A DNA stretch of 64,000 nucleotides from Geobacter sp. (GTDB lineage Bacteria > Desulfobacterota > Desulfuromonadia > Geobacterales > Geobacteraceae). The notes under the pieces were generated by a model that was not told the DNA's origin, ran no database searches, and was given only the letters and a program-made list of their open reading frames with translations. The stretch lies in contig PJFC01000003.1 in the NCBI GenBank assembly GCA_003574885.1, positions 186,001 through 250,000 on the forward strand, given 5' to 3'. Below are positions 33,063-41,897 of this stretch, piece after piece (position 1 is the stretch's first letter; every line of letters begins with the position of its first letter). A program made the translations under genes and the position numbers.

Positions 33063-35158
33063 TCCAGCAGAAACTCGACAACACCTTCCTGCGCCGGGCT
33101 CTCAAGAATTTCGCCGCCGCCTACCCCGTGGCACGGGCCAAGGCGTTCGAAGGGATGGATTTCGAGGAACTGCGAGTGAGGATATCCGGCTTCAAGGAAG
33201 CAGGTCTGGAGCAGCTGCCAGCCCTGGTGGAGCAGTTCACCGCCAGTGCGGAAAAGGCCGGTGCGCGGGTCCACCTCTGCACCACCCCGGACGACGCCAA
33301 CCGGACCATTCTGGAGATCATCCGTTCGAAAAATGCCGACTTCCTCGTCAAGTCCAAGGCGATGACCTCGGAGGAGATCGAACTGAACCACTATCTGGAA
33401 AGAAACGGCGTCAGCTGCCTGGAAACCGACCTGGGGGAATGGATCATCCAGTTGGCAGGGGAACGCCCTTCCCACATGGTGATGCCTGCCATCCACAAGA
33501 ACAAGGAGGAAGTGGCGGAACTGTTCAGCCGGGAAACCGGCCGGGAATGCCCCCCCGATATCCCCTCCCTGGTCCAGACTGCGCGCGACTCCTTGCGGAG
33601 CGGTTTCCTCACCGGCCAGGTAGGAATGTCCGGGGCCAACGTTGCCATGGCCGACAGCGGCACCCTCGGCATCATCACCAACGAGGGGAACGGCCGGCTC
33701 GTCACCACCCTCCCCCGGACTCATATTGCCTTGGTCGGGGTGGAAAAGATCGTCCCGTCGCTCACGGAAGCCCTGGACATCATCGAAATCCTCCCCAAGA
33801 ACGCCACCGGCCAGAAGATCACCTCCTATGTCTCCTTCATCAAGGGACCGACGGGGGATGAGGGGCGCGAGCTGCACATCGTTCTTCTCGACAACGGACG
33901 CCTGCGCCTTGCCGCCGACCCCGCCTTCCGCGAGGCACTCAAGTGCGTGAAATGCGGCGCCTGCGCCAACGTCTGCCCCATCTACGAGCTGGTGGGAGGA
34001 CACGTCTTCGGCCACATCTACGTGGGAGGCATAGGACTCGTCCTCACCCCCTTCTTCCACGGCTTCGACAAGGCGGAGGAGATCCTCAAGCTCTGCATCG
34101 GCTGCAGGAAATGCAACGAGGTCTGCGCTGCGAAAATTGACATCGAGGGACTCATCGTCGACCTGCGGGACAGGATCAGGAAACCGTTCGGCCAGAAGTT
34201 TCTGTTCGGCACCCTCATGAAGAACCGGAAACTGTTCCACGCCGCACTCCGGACCGCCTACCTGGCCCAGAAACCGTTCCAGGGCGAAGGGGGACGCATC
34301 CGGCATCTGCCGCTCGTCCTCAACCGGGAAACCGCCAACCGTTCGCTCCCCCCCATTGCGGAAAGACCGTTCCGGGATCTGGTTGAGACAGGTACAGGTA
34401 CAGGTAAAAGCAAAGGGGAAAAGGTTCTTTTTTACTCGGGGTGTCTGGCGGATTTCGTCTATCCGGAGATGTGTCGGGATACGGTGACGAGTCTGGAGAA
34501 GCTCGGCTACACTGTCACCTTCCCTCAGGAGCAGACCTGCTGCGGTATCCCGGCCCGCTATTCGGGTGAGATGGAGGTGGCGCGGGACATGGCGCGAATC
34601 AACACGGATGTGCTTCTGAAGGAAGAGGCGGACTACGTCGTCACCATCTGCCCCACCTGCACCATGTCCCTGAAGCACGACTTCGGCAAACTGCTGGCGG
34701 ACGATCCGGTCTACGCAGAAAAGGCGCGACGGCTGGCGGCAAAGACGTTCAACTTCTCGGAACTGGCGGCGCGAAAGGCGGAGACTGGGGACTGGAGACT
34801 GGGGACTGGCAAAGTCCCACAGACTGTCACCTACCATGATGCTTGTCATCTGAAGCGGGGGTGCGGGGTGCATGAGGAACCGAGAAAGGTCCTGCAGGAA
34901 CTGGCAGGTGTGGAAATCGCCGAAATGACTGACTGCGACAAGTGCTGCGGCTTCGGCGGCTCCTACTCCATCAAGTATCCGGAGATATCCCAGGAGGTCC
35001 TGAAAAACAAGCTGGAAAACATCGCGGCCACGGGAGCAAAGACGGTGGCGGTCGACTGCCCCGGCTGCAAGCTCCAGATCGAGGGTGGCCTGGAGGCGGC
35101 CGGCAGCCCCGTGAAGGTGGAGCACAGTGCGACGCTGGTGGCGAGAAGGATCGGTTAG
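33047..35158 (+). CDS. Fused LutB-LutA (LldF-LldE) L-lactate utilisation iron-sulfur protein
   Basis: The 703-residue protein combines two subunits that are usually separate. Residues ~1-300 are the LUD domain of LutB (VGMSGANVAMADSGTLGIIT, FIKGPTGDEGRELH). Residues ~305-370 carry two 4Fe-4S motifs (CVKCGACANVCPIYE, CIGCRKCNEVCAAKID). After a low-complexity linker ETGTGTGKSKGEK (~450), residues ~463-703 are LutA-like with two CCG domains (FYSGCLADFVYP...TCCGIPARYSGE, YHDACHLKRGCG...DKCCGFGGSYSI). With LutC this would complete the Lut pathway. In-frame short tandem repeats occur at the fusion linker and again at AETGDWRLGTGK. Confidence 0.9.
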   Translation: MDKGLIQQKLDNTFLRRALKNFAAAYPVARAKAFEGMDFEELRVRISGFKEAGLEQLPALVEQFTASAEKAGARVHLCTTPDDANRTILEIIRSKNADFLVKSKAMTSEEIELNHYLERNGVSCLETDLGEWIIQLAGERPSHMVMPAIHKNKEEVAELFSRETGRECPPDIPSLVQTARDSLRSGFLTGQVGMSGANVAMADSGTLGIITNEGNGRLVTTLPRTHIALVGVEKIVPSLTEALDIIEILPKNATGQKITSYVSFIKGPTGDEGRELHIVLLDNGRLRLAADPAFREALKCVKCGACANVCPIYELVGGHVFGHIYVGGIGLVLTPFFHGFDKAEEILKLCIGCRKCNEVCAAKIDIEGLIVDLRDRIRKPFGQKFLFGTLMKNRKLFHAALRTAYLAQKPFQGEGGRIRHLPLVLNRETANRSLPPIAERPFRDLVETGTGTGKSKGEKVLFYSGCLADFVYPEMCRDTVTSLEKLGYTVTFPQEQTCCGIPARYSGEMEVARDMARINTDVLLKEEADYVVTICPTCTMSLKHDFGKLLADDPVYAEKARRLAAKTFNFSELAARKAETGDWRLGTGKVPQTVTYHDACHLKRGCGVHEEPRKVLQELAGVEIAEMTDCDKCCGFGGSYSIKYPEISQEVLKNKLENIAATGAKTVAVDCPGCKLQIEGGLEAAGSPVKVEHSATLVARRIG
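34389..34424 (+). repeat. Hexanucleotide tandem repeat at the LutB-LutA junction
   Basis: Three in-frame GGTACA-type units followed by purine-rich bases encode the linker ETGTGTGKSKG between the two fused modules. Confidence 0.7.
34780..34815 (+). repeat. Purine-rich tandem repeat inside the LutA part
   Basis: GAGACTGGGGACTG is repeated twice in frame and encodes AETGDWRLGTGK, an insertion just before the second CCG domain. Confidence 0.7.
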
Positions 35159-35224
35159 GCAGAGGTAGAGGTAAAGATTGAAGTAGAGGTTTAGGCTTGA
35201 AACAGCCGGGGAAAATCCCCGGCT
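35159..35224 (+). terminator. Purine-rich repeat and hairpin after lutBA
   Basis: GAGGTA-type units (35163-35190) directly follow the lutBA stop. The stem AGCCGGGGA / TCCCCGGCT (35204-35224) lies between convergent genes and overlaps the nitroreductase stop. T-runs are weak on both sides. Confidence 0.5.
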
Positions 35225-35726
35225 AGAACTCCTTGAGCAGCAACTCCTCCATCCCCTTCCGGCTCGACCGCTGATTGCGCGACGCCGGATGCCCCACCGC
35301 CAGCACCGCCATCAGCTCGTGGCGTGCCGGCAGTTCAAGTACAGCGTTAACCTCGGCACTCCGGCTTACTATCTCTCCCAACCAGACTGCACCCAGTCCC
35401 AACCCATGGATGGCCAGCAGCATGTTCTGCAGGCAGGCACCCATCGCCTGGTGGTCCTTGGTGTCGTTGTACATCACCTCCCGGTCACTGAAGACGGCGA
35501 TAGCGACGGACGCCCCCACGATGATCCGCCGGTATTTTGTAAGAGAGGCCAGTTCCCGCCGTTTCCCTTCGCTCCGCACCACAACGAAACGCCACGGCTG
35601 GTTGTTGAGTCCCGACGGCGCCCAGGAGCCGGCCCTGAGTATTTCCTGCACCTGCTCCGGCGTTACCGGCTCATCGGTGTAATCCCGTACGCTCCGGCGG
35701 GTGTAGATGGCTTCAAGCACGTCCAT
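35223..35726 (-). CDS. Nitroreductase-family protein
   Basis: The 167-residue flavoprotein-type product opens VLEAIYTRRSVRDYTDEPVT. It carries the FMN-binding signature APSGLNNQPWRFVVV and the AIHGLGLGAVWLGE segment. I chose the ATG at 35726, which has AGGAG seven bases upstream, rather than the upstream in-frame start at 35768. The family reduces nitro or quinone compounds, or acts in cofactor metabolism; the substrate is unknown. It lies 54 bases downstream of the UbiD-like gene on the same strand. Confidence 0.9.
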   Translation of the reverse strand: MDVLEAIYTRRSVRDYTDEPVTPEQVQEILRAGSWAPSGLNNQPWRFVVVRSEGKRRELASLTKYRRIIVGASVAIAVFSDREVMYNDTKDHQAMGACLQNMLLAIHGLGLGAVWLGEIVSRSAEVNAVLELPARHELMAVLAVGHPASRNQRSSRKGMEELLLKEF

Positions 35727-35780
35727 AACAACTCTCCTTCTTCTGGCTCTCGACGAATCCAAATTCAAGAAACAGCTCCC

Positions 35781-37622
35781 TCAGATGATGCCATGCAACG
35801 GTCCCCCCGGCGCCCCCAGGGCATCCACCCTCTTCTCTATCTCGGGATCGTCAACAAGCGGCGGCGCATGATGCGGCTTCACTCTGGCGTCGATGACCAG
35901 CGGCCCTGCGCACCCCCAGTGCTTGCAGCGGCTGGCGGCACCGATGCCATGGATGTCGCTGGCGGGGTTGGAACGGGTGAAGGTGACCCAGAGGAAGTTA
36001 TTGAGGGTGCGGGCGGTGAAGTCGCTGTCGTCCACGATGACCACGAGGGGAAAGGTAGCCAGATCGCTGCGACCGGCAAAAAAGTCGCAGAATGCCGCCA
36101 TGTCGGAGTCGTCACACCCGCAGGACAGGGTGCAGGGCGGTCCCTGCACGGCGAGGATACCGGGGAGACAGAGACGGGGAGCGGTGAATTTTTCAGGCAG
36201 GCGGAGGTCGGCAGGAAGCTCCGCCGGCAGTTCCCGGAGTTTCTCCCCCACGGCGGCAATGACTACCTTGGAACCGCGGTTCAGCCCCTCCCCAGAGTAA
36301 TCGAGGGTATCGATGGTGGTACGGGTCTGGAAGTGAAGGTCCCGCCGCCAGTCGACCCGTTCCAGCATGTGCCGGAGGAAGGCAGGAATATCGTGGATAT
36401 CCAGTCCCGGCGCATCCTCGTGGGCGCAGATCCAGAGATATTTGGCGAGAGAGAGCTGACCCTGGCCAAGAATGGCGTTGGCGATGGTGAGGATCTCCCG
36501 GGGCTCCCGCTCCCGGCTGTAGGGGACGTAGCGCTCGGAACCGATGGCGAGGAGAAGGGGATGGACACCTGCCGCATCTACCGCATGAACTGCCTTGACA
36601 CCGGGAAGCACCTGGGGAATCAGGTCTCCCGTAAGTTCGTGGATGAAGGCACCGAAGGTGGTGTCTTCCTGGGGGGGGCGGCCGACGGTGGTAAAGGGCC
36701 AGATGGCGTCGGGGCGATGCCAGACCTGCTCCACCCGGAGCACCGGGAAATCGTGGGCCAGGCTGTAGTATCCCAGGTGGTCGCCGAAAGGCCCTTCCGG
36801 CAGGGTCTTTCCCGGATCGATGGTGCCGGTAATGCAGAAATCGGCCTCGGCCGGCATGGGTAGTTCGCCGGGGCGGCAGACCATCTCCAGCCGGTGTCCA
36901 CCCAAAAGGCCGGCAAAGGCGAGTTCTGGCATTCCTTCGGGGAGGGGCATGACCGCCGCGACAGACAGGGATGGCGGGCCGCCGACGAAGATGCTTACCT
37001 TGAACGGTTTACCCGCCTCCAGCGCTTCGGCGTGGTGAACACCGATCCCCCGGTGAATCTGGTAGTGGATGCCGATCTCTTCGTTCTGCCGGTACTCATT
37101 TCCCGACAGTTGAACCCGGTACATCCCCAGGTTCGAATGGCGGATGCCGGGGCGGACTGCGCTTTCCGAGTAGACCTGGGGGAGGGTAATGAAGGGGCCA
37201 CCGTCGTCGGGCCAGGATTTCAGCTGGGGGAGCTGGTCGATGGTAGTGGTGCGAGAGAGGACCGGCCCGGTGAGAACCTTTTTGGGGAGCAGATGAAGGG
37301 CGGCAAAGGGGGTGCGGGCAAGGGCCAGAGGCTCTTTCAGGAGCGCAAGCGGATTGACCTTGAGTGCCACCAGCCGTTCCATGTCCCGGCGGGTGTCCCG
37401 GAAGATGAAGCGGGTCCGCTCCATGGTCCCGAACAGGTTGCCGAGCAGGGGGAAACGGCAACCGGCAACGCAGGTGAAGAGAAGCGCCGGCCCACCTGCC
37501 TGGTAGACACGGCGCTGAATCGCCCCGACTTCCAGATTCGGATCGACCTCCGCCTCAATCCGGACCAGTTCACCCTTCTCCGCCAGTTCCACCACACATT
37601 CCTGCAGGTTGCGATACCCCAT
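35781..37622 (-). CDS. UbiD-family decarboxylase
   Basis: The 613-residue product begins GYRNLQECVVELAEKGELVR, a typical UbiD start. I chose the ATG at 37622 over the upstream frame start at 37682 because GAGG precedes it. Family features are GMYRVQLSGNEYRQNEEIGIH, EGPFGDHLGYYSLAHDFPVLRVE (E-R/E region at the prenylated-FMN site) and GRPPQEDTTFGAFIHELTGD. It probably decarboxylates an aromatic or unsaturated acid with prenylated FMN. No ubiX-type prenyltransferase is in the window. Length is somewhat above E. coli UbiD (497 aa), as in menaquinone-pathway and aromatic-acid relatives. A role in menaquinone synthesis is possible since mqnA is present. Confidence 0.88.
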   Translation of the reverse strand: MGYRNLQECVVELAEKGELVRIEAEVDPNLEVGAIQRRVYQAGGPALLFTCVAGCRFPLLGNLFGTMERTRFIFRDTRRDMERLVALKVNPLALLKEPLALARTPFAALHLLPKKVLTGPVLSRTTTIDQLPQLKSWPDDGGPFITLPQVYSESAVRPGIRHSNLGMYRVQLSGNEYRQNEEIGIHYQIHRGIGVHHAEALEAGKPFKVSIFVGGPPSLSVAAVMPLPEGMPELAFAGLLGGHRLEMVCRPGELPMPAEADFCITGTIDPGKTLPEGPFGDHLGYYSLAHDFPVLRVEQVWHRPDAIWPFTTVGRPPQEDTTFGAFIHELTGDLIPQVLPGVKAVHAVDAAGVHPLLLAIGSERYVPYSREREPREILTIANAILGQGQLSLAKYLWICAHEDAPGLDIHDIPAFLRHMLERVDWRRDLHFQTRTTIDTLDYSGEGLNRGSKVVIAAVGEKLRELPAELPADLRLPEKFTAPRLCLPGILAVQGPPCTLSCGCDDSDMAAFCDFFAGRSDLATFPLVVIVDDSDFTARTLNNFLWVTFTRSNPASDIHGIGAASRCKHWGCAGPLVIDARVKPHHAPPLVDDPEIEKRVDALGAPGGPLHGII

Positions 37623-37964
37623 TCCGTAAACCTCGTTCTCAAAAGTTACAACCTGTTTAATGCAGCCACCGGGGCAAGTCAACAGGTAATTACTGCTCCA
37701 CCGTTAAACTTGCAAGCCCTCGAACAACCAGATGGCCGGTTTTGTACACCTCTAATTATCGGCATACGCAACCGCCATAATTACAGCATATTAGCACAGG
37801 CAGAAATCAATGCATGCTGGCTCCAGATAAATAAAACAGTTTTTTATTTTAATATTACGCTTTACCCAAGGAAAGAGCCTTTTCCGTTATGGTACATTTC
37901 TTGAGTTTATTCCCAAAGCAGGTACACTTAAACAGCGTTACATATTATATAAGGAGGTACGACA
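37623..37964. other. Divergent control region before livK
   Basis: No gene is visible. The stretch is AT-rich and holds the livK promoter near its right end; nothing else is recognisable apart from short T-runs. Confidence 0.6.
37901..37928 (+). promoter_or_regulatory. Candidate sigma-70 promoter for the liv operon
   Basis: TTGAGT at 37901-37906 and TACACT at 37923-37928 are separated by 16 bases. A strong AAGGAGG lies just before the livK ATG. Confidence 0.4.
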
Positions 37965-39116
37965 ATGAAAAGAGGTATTGTTTTAGTGCTGGCATTCTGC
38001 CTGGCACTGCCGGGACTCTCTCTGGCAGCCAACGTGAAGATCGGCTTCATTAATTCCATTACCGGCCCCGAGGCCCCCATCGGTGAAAACCTGTCCAACG
38101 GTGTCACCCTCGCCATCGAAGACCTGAAGAAAAAAGGCATTAACGTACAACTCCTGAAAGAGGACGACACCGGCAAGCCACAGATATCTATGAGTGCCAT
38201 GGAAAAGCTTGCCGGCCAGGGTGTCGCCGGTGTAGTCGGCCCCTATACATCTGCCTGCGCCAACGCCGTCGCCAAACTGGCGGAGAAGTACAAAGTGCCG
38301 TTGCTGGTGCCAGTCGCAGCCAAGCAAGAGATCACCCGTCAGCACCTGAAGTACGTCTACCGGCTTAATGCCCCGGCGGACCAGTACGCCTCCTCCCTCA
38401 TCGACGCAGCCTTGGCCATGGGAAAACCCAAGACCATTGCCTTCATCTATGAGAACACCGATTTCGGCACCTCAACCACGAAATCCGCCAAGGAATATGT
38501 GGCAAGGAAGGGAATCAGAGTGGTGGCCGATGAACCCTATTCCCAAGGCGCCCCTGATTACCGTTCGACCCTGACCAAGATCAAGGCCCAGAAACCCGAC
38601 CTGGTCTTTATGGTCTCCTATGTGGCAGATGCCATCCTCCTGATGCGCCAGTCCCGTGAAATAGGCCTTCAGCCCCAGGCGTTCCTCGGTGGCGGCGCCG
38701 GTTTCACCACCGTCCAGTTCGCAAAAGAGAAGGAAATCTCAAATAATGTCTTTTCCACCACGCAATGGACAGAAGACGTGAACTGGCCGGGTGCCAGGAA
38801 CTTCTTCAACCGCTACAAATCCAAGTTCGGCAAAGAGCCGACCTATCACGCAGCCTGCGCCTACGAGGCAATGCTGATTATGGCAGAAACGGCCAGCAAG
38901 AATGGCGGTGACCGTGAGAAGACCAGGGCAGGACTTAAGAGCGGTTCGTGGAAAGGGATCATGGGAGATGTCAAGTTTGAAGACTACGATGGGTTCACGA
39001 ACCAGAACAGGCACCAGATGCTGATTCTTCAGATCCAGAACGGCCAGATCGAAACTGTCTTCCCGACCAGGTTTGCATCGAAAAAGCCCATATTCCCGTT
39101 CCCGAAGTGGAAATAA
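37965..39116 (+). CDS. livK: Branched-chain amino-acid ABC transporter, periplasmic binding protein
   Basis: The 383-residue product has a signal peptide (residues 1-22, ending SLAA). It shows the type I periplasmic-binding fold of the LivJ/LivK family (VKIGFINSITGPEAPIGENL, LLKEDDTGKPQISMSAMEKL, VVGPYTSACANAVAKLAEKY, FIYENTDFGTSTTKSAKEYV). It delivers leucine, isoleucine, valine or related compounds to LivHM. AAGGAGG precedes the ATG. It is the first gene of a five-gene transporter operon. Confidence 0.94.
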   Translation: MKRGIVLVLAFCLALPGLSLAANVKIGFINSITGPEAPIGENLSNGVTLAIEDLKKKGINVQLLKEDDTGKPQISMSAMEKLAGQGVAGVVGPYTSACANAVAKLAEKYKVPLLVPVAAKQEITRQHLKYVYRLNAPADQYASSLIDAALAMGKPKTIAFIYENTDFGTSTTKSAKEYVARKGIRVVADEPYSQGAPDYRSTLTKIKAQKPDLVFMVSYVADAILLMRQSREIGLQPQAFLGGGAGFTTVQFAKEKEISNNVFSTTQWTEDVNWPGARNFFNRYKSKFGKEPTYHAACAYEAMLIMAETASKNGGDREKTRAGLKSGSWKGIMGDVKFEDYDGFTNQNRHQMLILQIQNGQIETVFPTRFASKKPIFPFPKWK

Positions 39117-39126
39117 CAGCATAAAC

Positions 39127-39187
39127 GGTAGGGGCACCCCCCTGTGGGTGCCCATTTCACGGGCAGGCACTGGGGCCTGCCCCTACC
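39127..39187. repeat. 61-bp REP-like element with terminal inverted repeats
   Basis: GGTAGGGGCA and TGCCCCTACC form the ends. Inside are two hairpins, GGGCACCC/GGGTGCCC and GGGCAGGC/GCCTGCCC. The element lies between livK and livH, where it could stabilise or attenuate the transcript, a common way to make more binding protein than permease. Confidence 0.7.
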
Positions 39188-39208
39188 CGTCCTCCTGGAG
39201 AACGTTTT

Positions 39209-40075
39209 ATGATGGTATTACTGCAATCACTCATCAGCGGCATTCTGATCGGCGGGGTGTATGCCCTGATCGGGATCGGCATGACCATCATCTTTGGTGT
39301 CATGCGGGTTATCAACTTCGCCCATGGCGATATCCTGATGGTCGGTATGTACCTTACCTACACCCTCTTCTCGTCACTCGGTATCGATCCGTTCGTCTCC
39401 ATTGTCATCACGATCCCGCTCATGTTCCTCTTCGGCGCTTTCCTGCAAAAGGTCTTCATCAACCGGATGCTGGGAGCGCACCCCCAGAACCAGATCCTGC
39501 TCACCATCGGCCTGGGCTTGATCATGAGCAATACCATGATGTTGATCTTTACCTCGGACTATAAAATTATCTCCACTTCCTATTCGTCAGAGAGTTTCAA
39601 CGTGGCCGGCATCTCGATCTCCTCACCACTTGCCATTTCATTCCTCATCACAGCCGCCATCACCCTGCTTCTCTACTGGTTCCTGCTGAAAACCAACACC
39701 GGGCAGGCGATCCGCGCCACGGCACAGGACCGCGAAGCCGCACAGCTCATGGGGATCAACGTCCGCTGGATGTCGATCCTCGCCTTCGGCATTGGATCAG
39801 CGCTGGCCGGCACTGCAGGCGCACTCATCTCCCCGACCTACTACATCTTTCCCCAGATCGGTGGAATATTCACCCTTAAGGCCTTCATCATCACCGTCCT
39901 CGGGGGGATGGGAAGCATCATTGGCGCGACTCTCGGCGGGATCATCATCGGCGTCGCCGAATCCGTGAGCGCTGTCTATATCTCTTCCGGATGGAAAGAC
40001 GTGGTTGTCTTCGTCCTCTTCCTCCTCGTCCTGCTCTTCAAGCCCGCCGGCTTGATGGGCAAGTCCAGAATGTAG
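39209..40075 (+). CDS. livH: Branched-chain amino-acid ABC transporter permease LivH
   Basis: The 288-residue membrane protein has about eight segments. LivH hallmarks are GGVYALIGIGMTIIFGVMRV and INFAHGDILMVGMY, the EAA-type loop RATAQDREAAQLMGINVRW, and GGMGSIIGATLGGIIIGVAE. It forms the translocation pore with LivM. Confidence 0.95.
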   Translation: MMVLLQSLISGILIGGVYALIGIGMTIIFGVMRVINFAHGDILMVGMYLTYTLFSSLGIDPFVSIVITIPLMFLFGAFLQKVFINRMLGAHPQNQILLTIGLGLIMSNTMMLIFTSDYKIISTSYSSESFNVAGISISSPLAISFLITAAITLLLYWFLLKTNTGQAIRATAQDREAAQLMGINVRWMSILAFGIGSALAGTAGALISPTYYIFPQIGGIFTLKAFIITVLGGMGSIIGATLGGIIIGVAESVSAVYISSGWKDVVVFVLFLLVLLFKPAGLMGKSRM

Positions 40076-40089
40076 GGGGATCGACGGCC

Positions 40090-41166
40090 ATGAAATCGAC
40101 ATTAGCGCTCATTCGCACCACAGCCGGCACCTCGCCGGTTGCTACAGCCCTGGGACTGGCGGTCCTCGCGGGGCTCTTCCTCTTCCCCAGCTTCGTCAAG
40201 AGCCCCTATACGCTGCATATCATGATCCTCTTCTTCCTCTCCACCATCCAGGGGGAGGCATGGAACATCATCGGAGGTTATACCGGACAGTACTCGATCG
40301 GCCATGTAGCCTATTTTGGCGCCGGGGCCTACACCACCATGATTCTCATGCAGTACAAACAGATCCCCCCCTGGTATGGCATGTTGGCCGGTATCGGCGT
40401 CGCGCTGGTGGTATCGCTCATCATCGGCTCGATCTGTTTCCGGCTGCAGGGCCCCTACTTCGTCCTGGCCTCCATCGCCGTAGCAGAAATCATGCGGCTC
40501 TCCGCCATAAATCTGAAAGACATAACCAACGGCGCGGAAGGGATTCTTATCACGGAGATTCCGGTTTTCAAGATCGGCAATACCGTTGTGACCGATTTTC
40601 TCTCCAAGGTACCCTTTTACTACGTCGGCCTGGTTATCACCCTTGTCACCATCCTGGTCACCTGGATGGTCCAGAATTCGAAACTCGGGTACTACTTCCA
40701 GGCGATCCGCGAGGATCAGGATGCTGCCCATTCGCTGGGCATCAGCCTGCCGCTATACAAGAACATTGCCCTCGCCCTTTCAGCGGTCTTCACCTCACTG
40801 TCCGGCAGCTTTTACGCCATCTACATCGGATACATCGACCCGTCGACGGTCCTCAACCTGGATATTTCAGTCCAGATCGTGCTTGTCTGCATAATCGGCG
40901 GCATCGGTACCATCTGGGGGCCGGTGATTGGCGCGATGGTGCTGGTTCCGCTCTCCGAGGCACTCCGGAGCGACCTGATTGCCGGGATGATCTTCAAGAC
41001 CGGTCTCACGTCCGAAGGATCAGCAATAGGGACGTTTCTCAAGGAAAACCTGGCACATGCACATGCCCTGATCTATGGCATCCTTGTGGTAGTTGTCATC
41101 CTCTTCATGCCCGACGGCGTCCTCGGCTGGGTAAAGAAGCTGACGGTGCAGAAAGGACGGGGGTAG
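40090..41166 (+). CDS. livM: Branched-chain amino-acid ABC transporter permease LivM
   Basis: The 358-residue membrane protein has GYTGQYSIGHVAYFGAGAYT, the cytoplasmic loop AIREDQDAAHSLGISLPLYK and GGIGTIWGPVIGAMVLVPL, all typical of LivM. I start it at the ATG at 40090, preceded by AGGGGG, because upstream in-frame codons run back into livH. It follows livH after 14 bases. Confidence 0.94.
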   Translation: MKSTLALIRTTAGTSPVATALGLAVLAGLFLFPSFVKSPYTLHIMILFFLSTIQGEAWNIIGGYTGQYSIGHVAYFGAGAYTTMILMQYKQIPPWYGMLAGIGVALVVSLIIGSICFRLQGPYFVLASIAVAEIMRLSAINLKDITNGAEGILITEIPVFKIGNTVVTDFLSKVPFYYVGLVITLVTILVTWMVQNSKLGYYFQAIREDQDAAHSLGISLPLYKNIALALSAVFTSLSGSFYAIYIGYIDPSTVLNLDISVQIVLVCIIGGIGTIWGPVIGAMVLVPLSEALRSDLIAGMIFKTGLTSEGSAIGTFLKENLAHAHALIYGILVVVVILFMPDGVLGWVKKLTVQKGRG

Positions 41167-41171
41167 CGACC

Positions 41172-41897
41172 ATGGCAACCATTCTTGAGATAAAGCATGT
41201 AAGCAAGTTCTTTGGCGGCCTGGCAGCCAACTCGGATGTATCCTTCTCCCTGGAGGAGGGGATGATCATGGGGATGATAGGGCCCAACGGCGCCGGGAAA
41301 ACCACTCTCTTTAACTGCATCACCGGCTACTATCCGCCATCTCGGGGAGAGGTGATCTTTAAGGCACAAAAAATCAGCGGCCTGGAGCCCGACCGGATAT
41401 GCCGGCTCGGCATGGTGCGGACATGGCAAAAAGTCCGCCCTCTGGCAAAACTGTCGGTCATTGACAACGTCATGGTCGGCGCCCTTTGCCGGACAAATTC
41501 TCTCAAGACCGCTCGTGAACTGGCCATGGAACAGTTGAAAGTGGTCCGGATGGAGAACAAGCCCGACTTCCCGGCCGGCGGACTCCCCATCGGCGAACAG
41601 AAAAAACTGGAGGTGGCCCGAGCCCTGGCCACCCAGCCCCAACTCCTTCTCCTCGATGAGGTTATGGGGGGGCTCAATCCTGCCGAAAGCGACGAAATCA
41701 TCCAACTGATACTGGAGATCAAAAAAGGTGGCGGTATTACCCAGATGGTCATCGAGCACGACATGAAGGCGATCATGCGGATATCGGACCGGATCGTGGT
41801 CATCAACTCGGGCGAAAAGCTTGCCGAAGGGACACCACAGGAGATTGTCAATAATCCGGAAGTGGTACGGGCCTACCTGGGGGATTTCCATGCTTAA
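41172..41897 (+). CDS. livG: Branched-chain amino-acid ABC transporter ATPase LivG
   Basis: The 241-residue ATPase has Walker A GPNGAGKTTLFN, signature LPIGEQKKLEVARALA (a variant of LSGGQ, as usual for some LivG) and Walker B LLLLDEVMGGLNPAE, with switch His in VIEHDMKAIM. The ATG at 41172 was chosen from the family start (MATILEIKHVSKFFGG). It overlaps livF by eight bases. Confidence 0.94.
   Translation: MATILEIKHVSKFFGGLAANSDVSFSLEEGMIMGMIGPNGAGKTTLFNCITGYYPPSRGEVIFKAQKISGLEPDRICRLGMVRTWQKVRPLAKLSVIDNVMVGALCRTNSLKTARELAMEQLKVVRMENKPDFPAGGLPIGEQKKLEVARALATQPQLLLLDEVMGGLNPAESDEIIQLILEIKKGGGITQMVIEHDMKAIMRISDRIVVINSGEKLAEGTPQEIVNNPEVVRAYLGDFHA

Noticed and set aside
32933-35125. 730-codon minus-strand frame opposite lutBA
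   Set aside because: It mirrors the LutB-LutA coding frame; no motif or ribosome site is present.
34780-35200. CRISPR-like repeats in and after lutBA
   Set aside because: The units are 6-14 bases, contiguous and purine-rich with no spacers, so they are simple tandem repeats.
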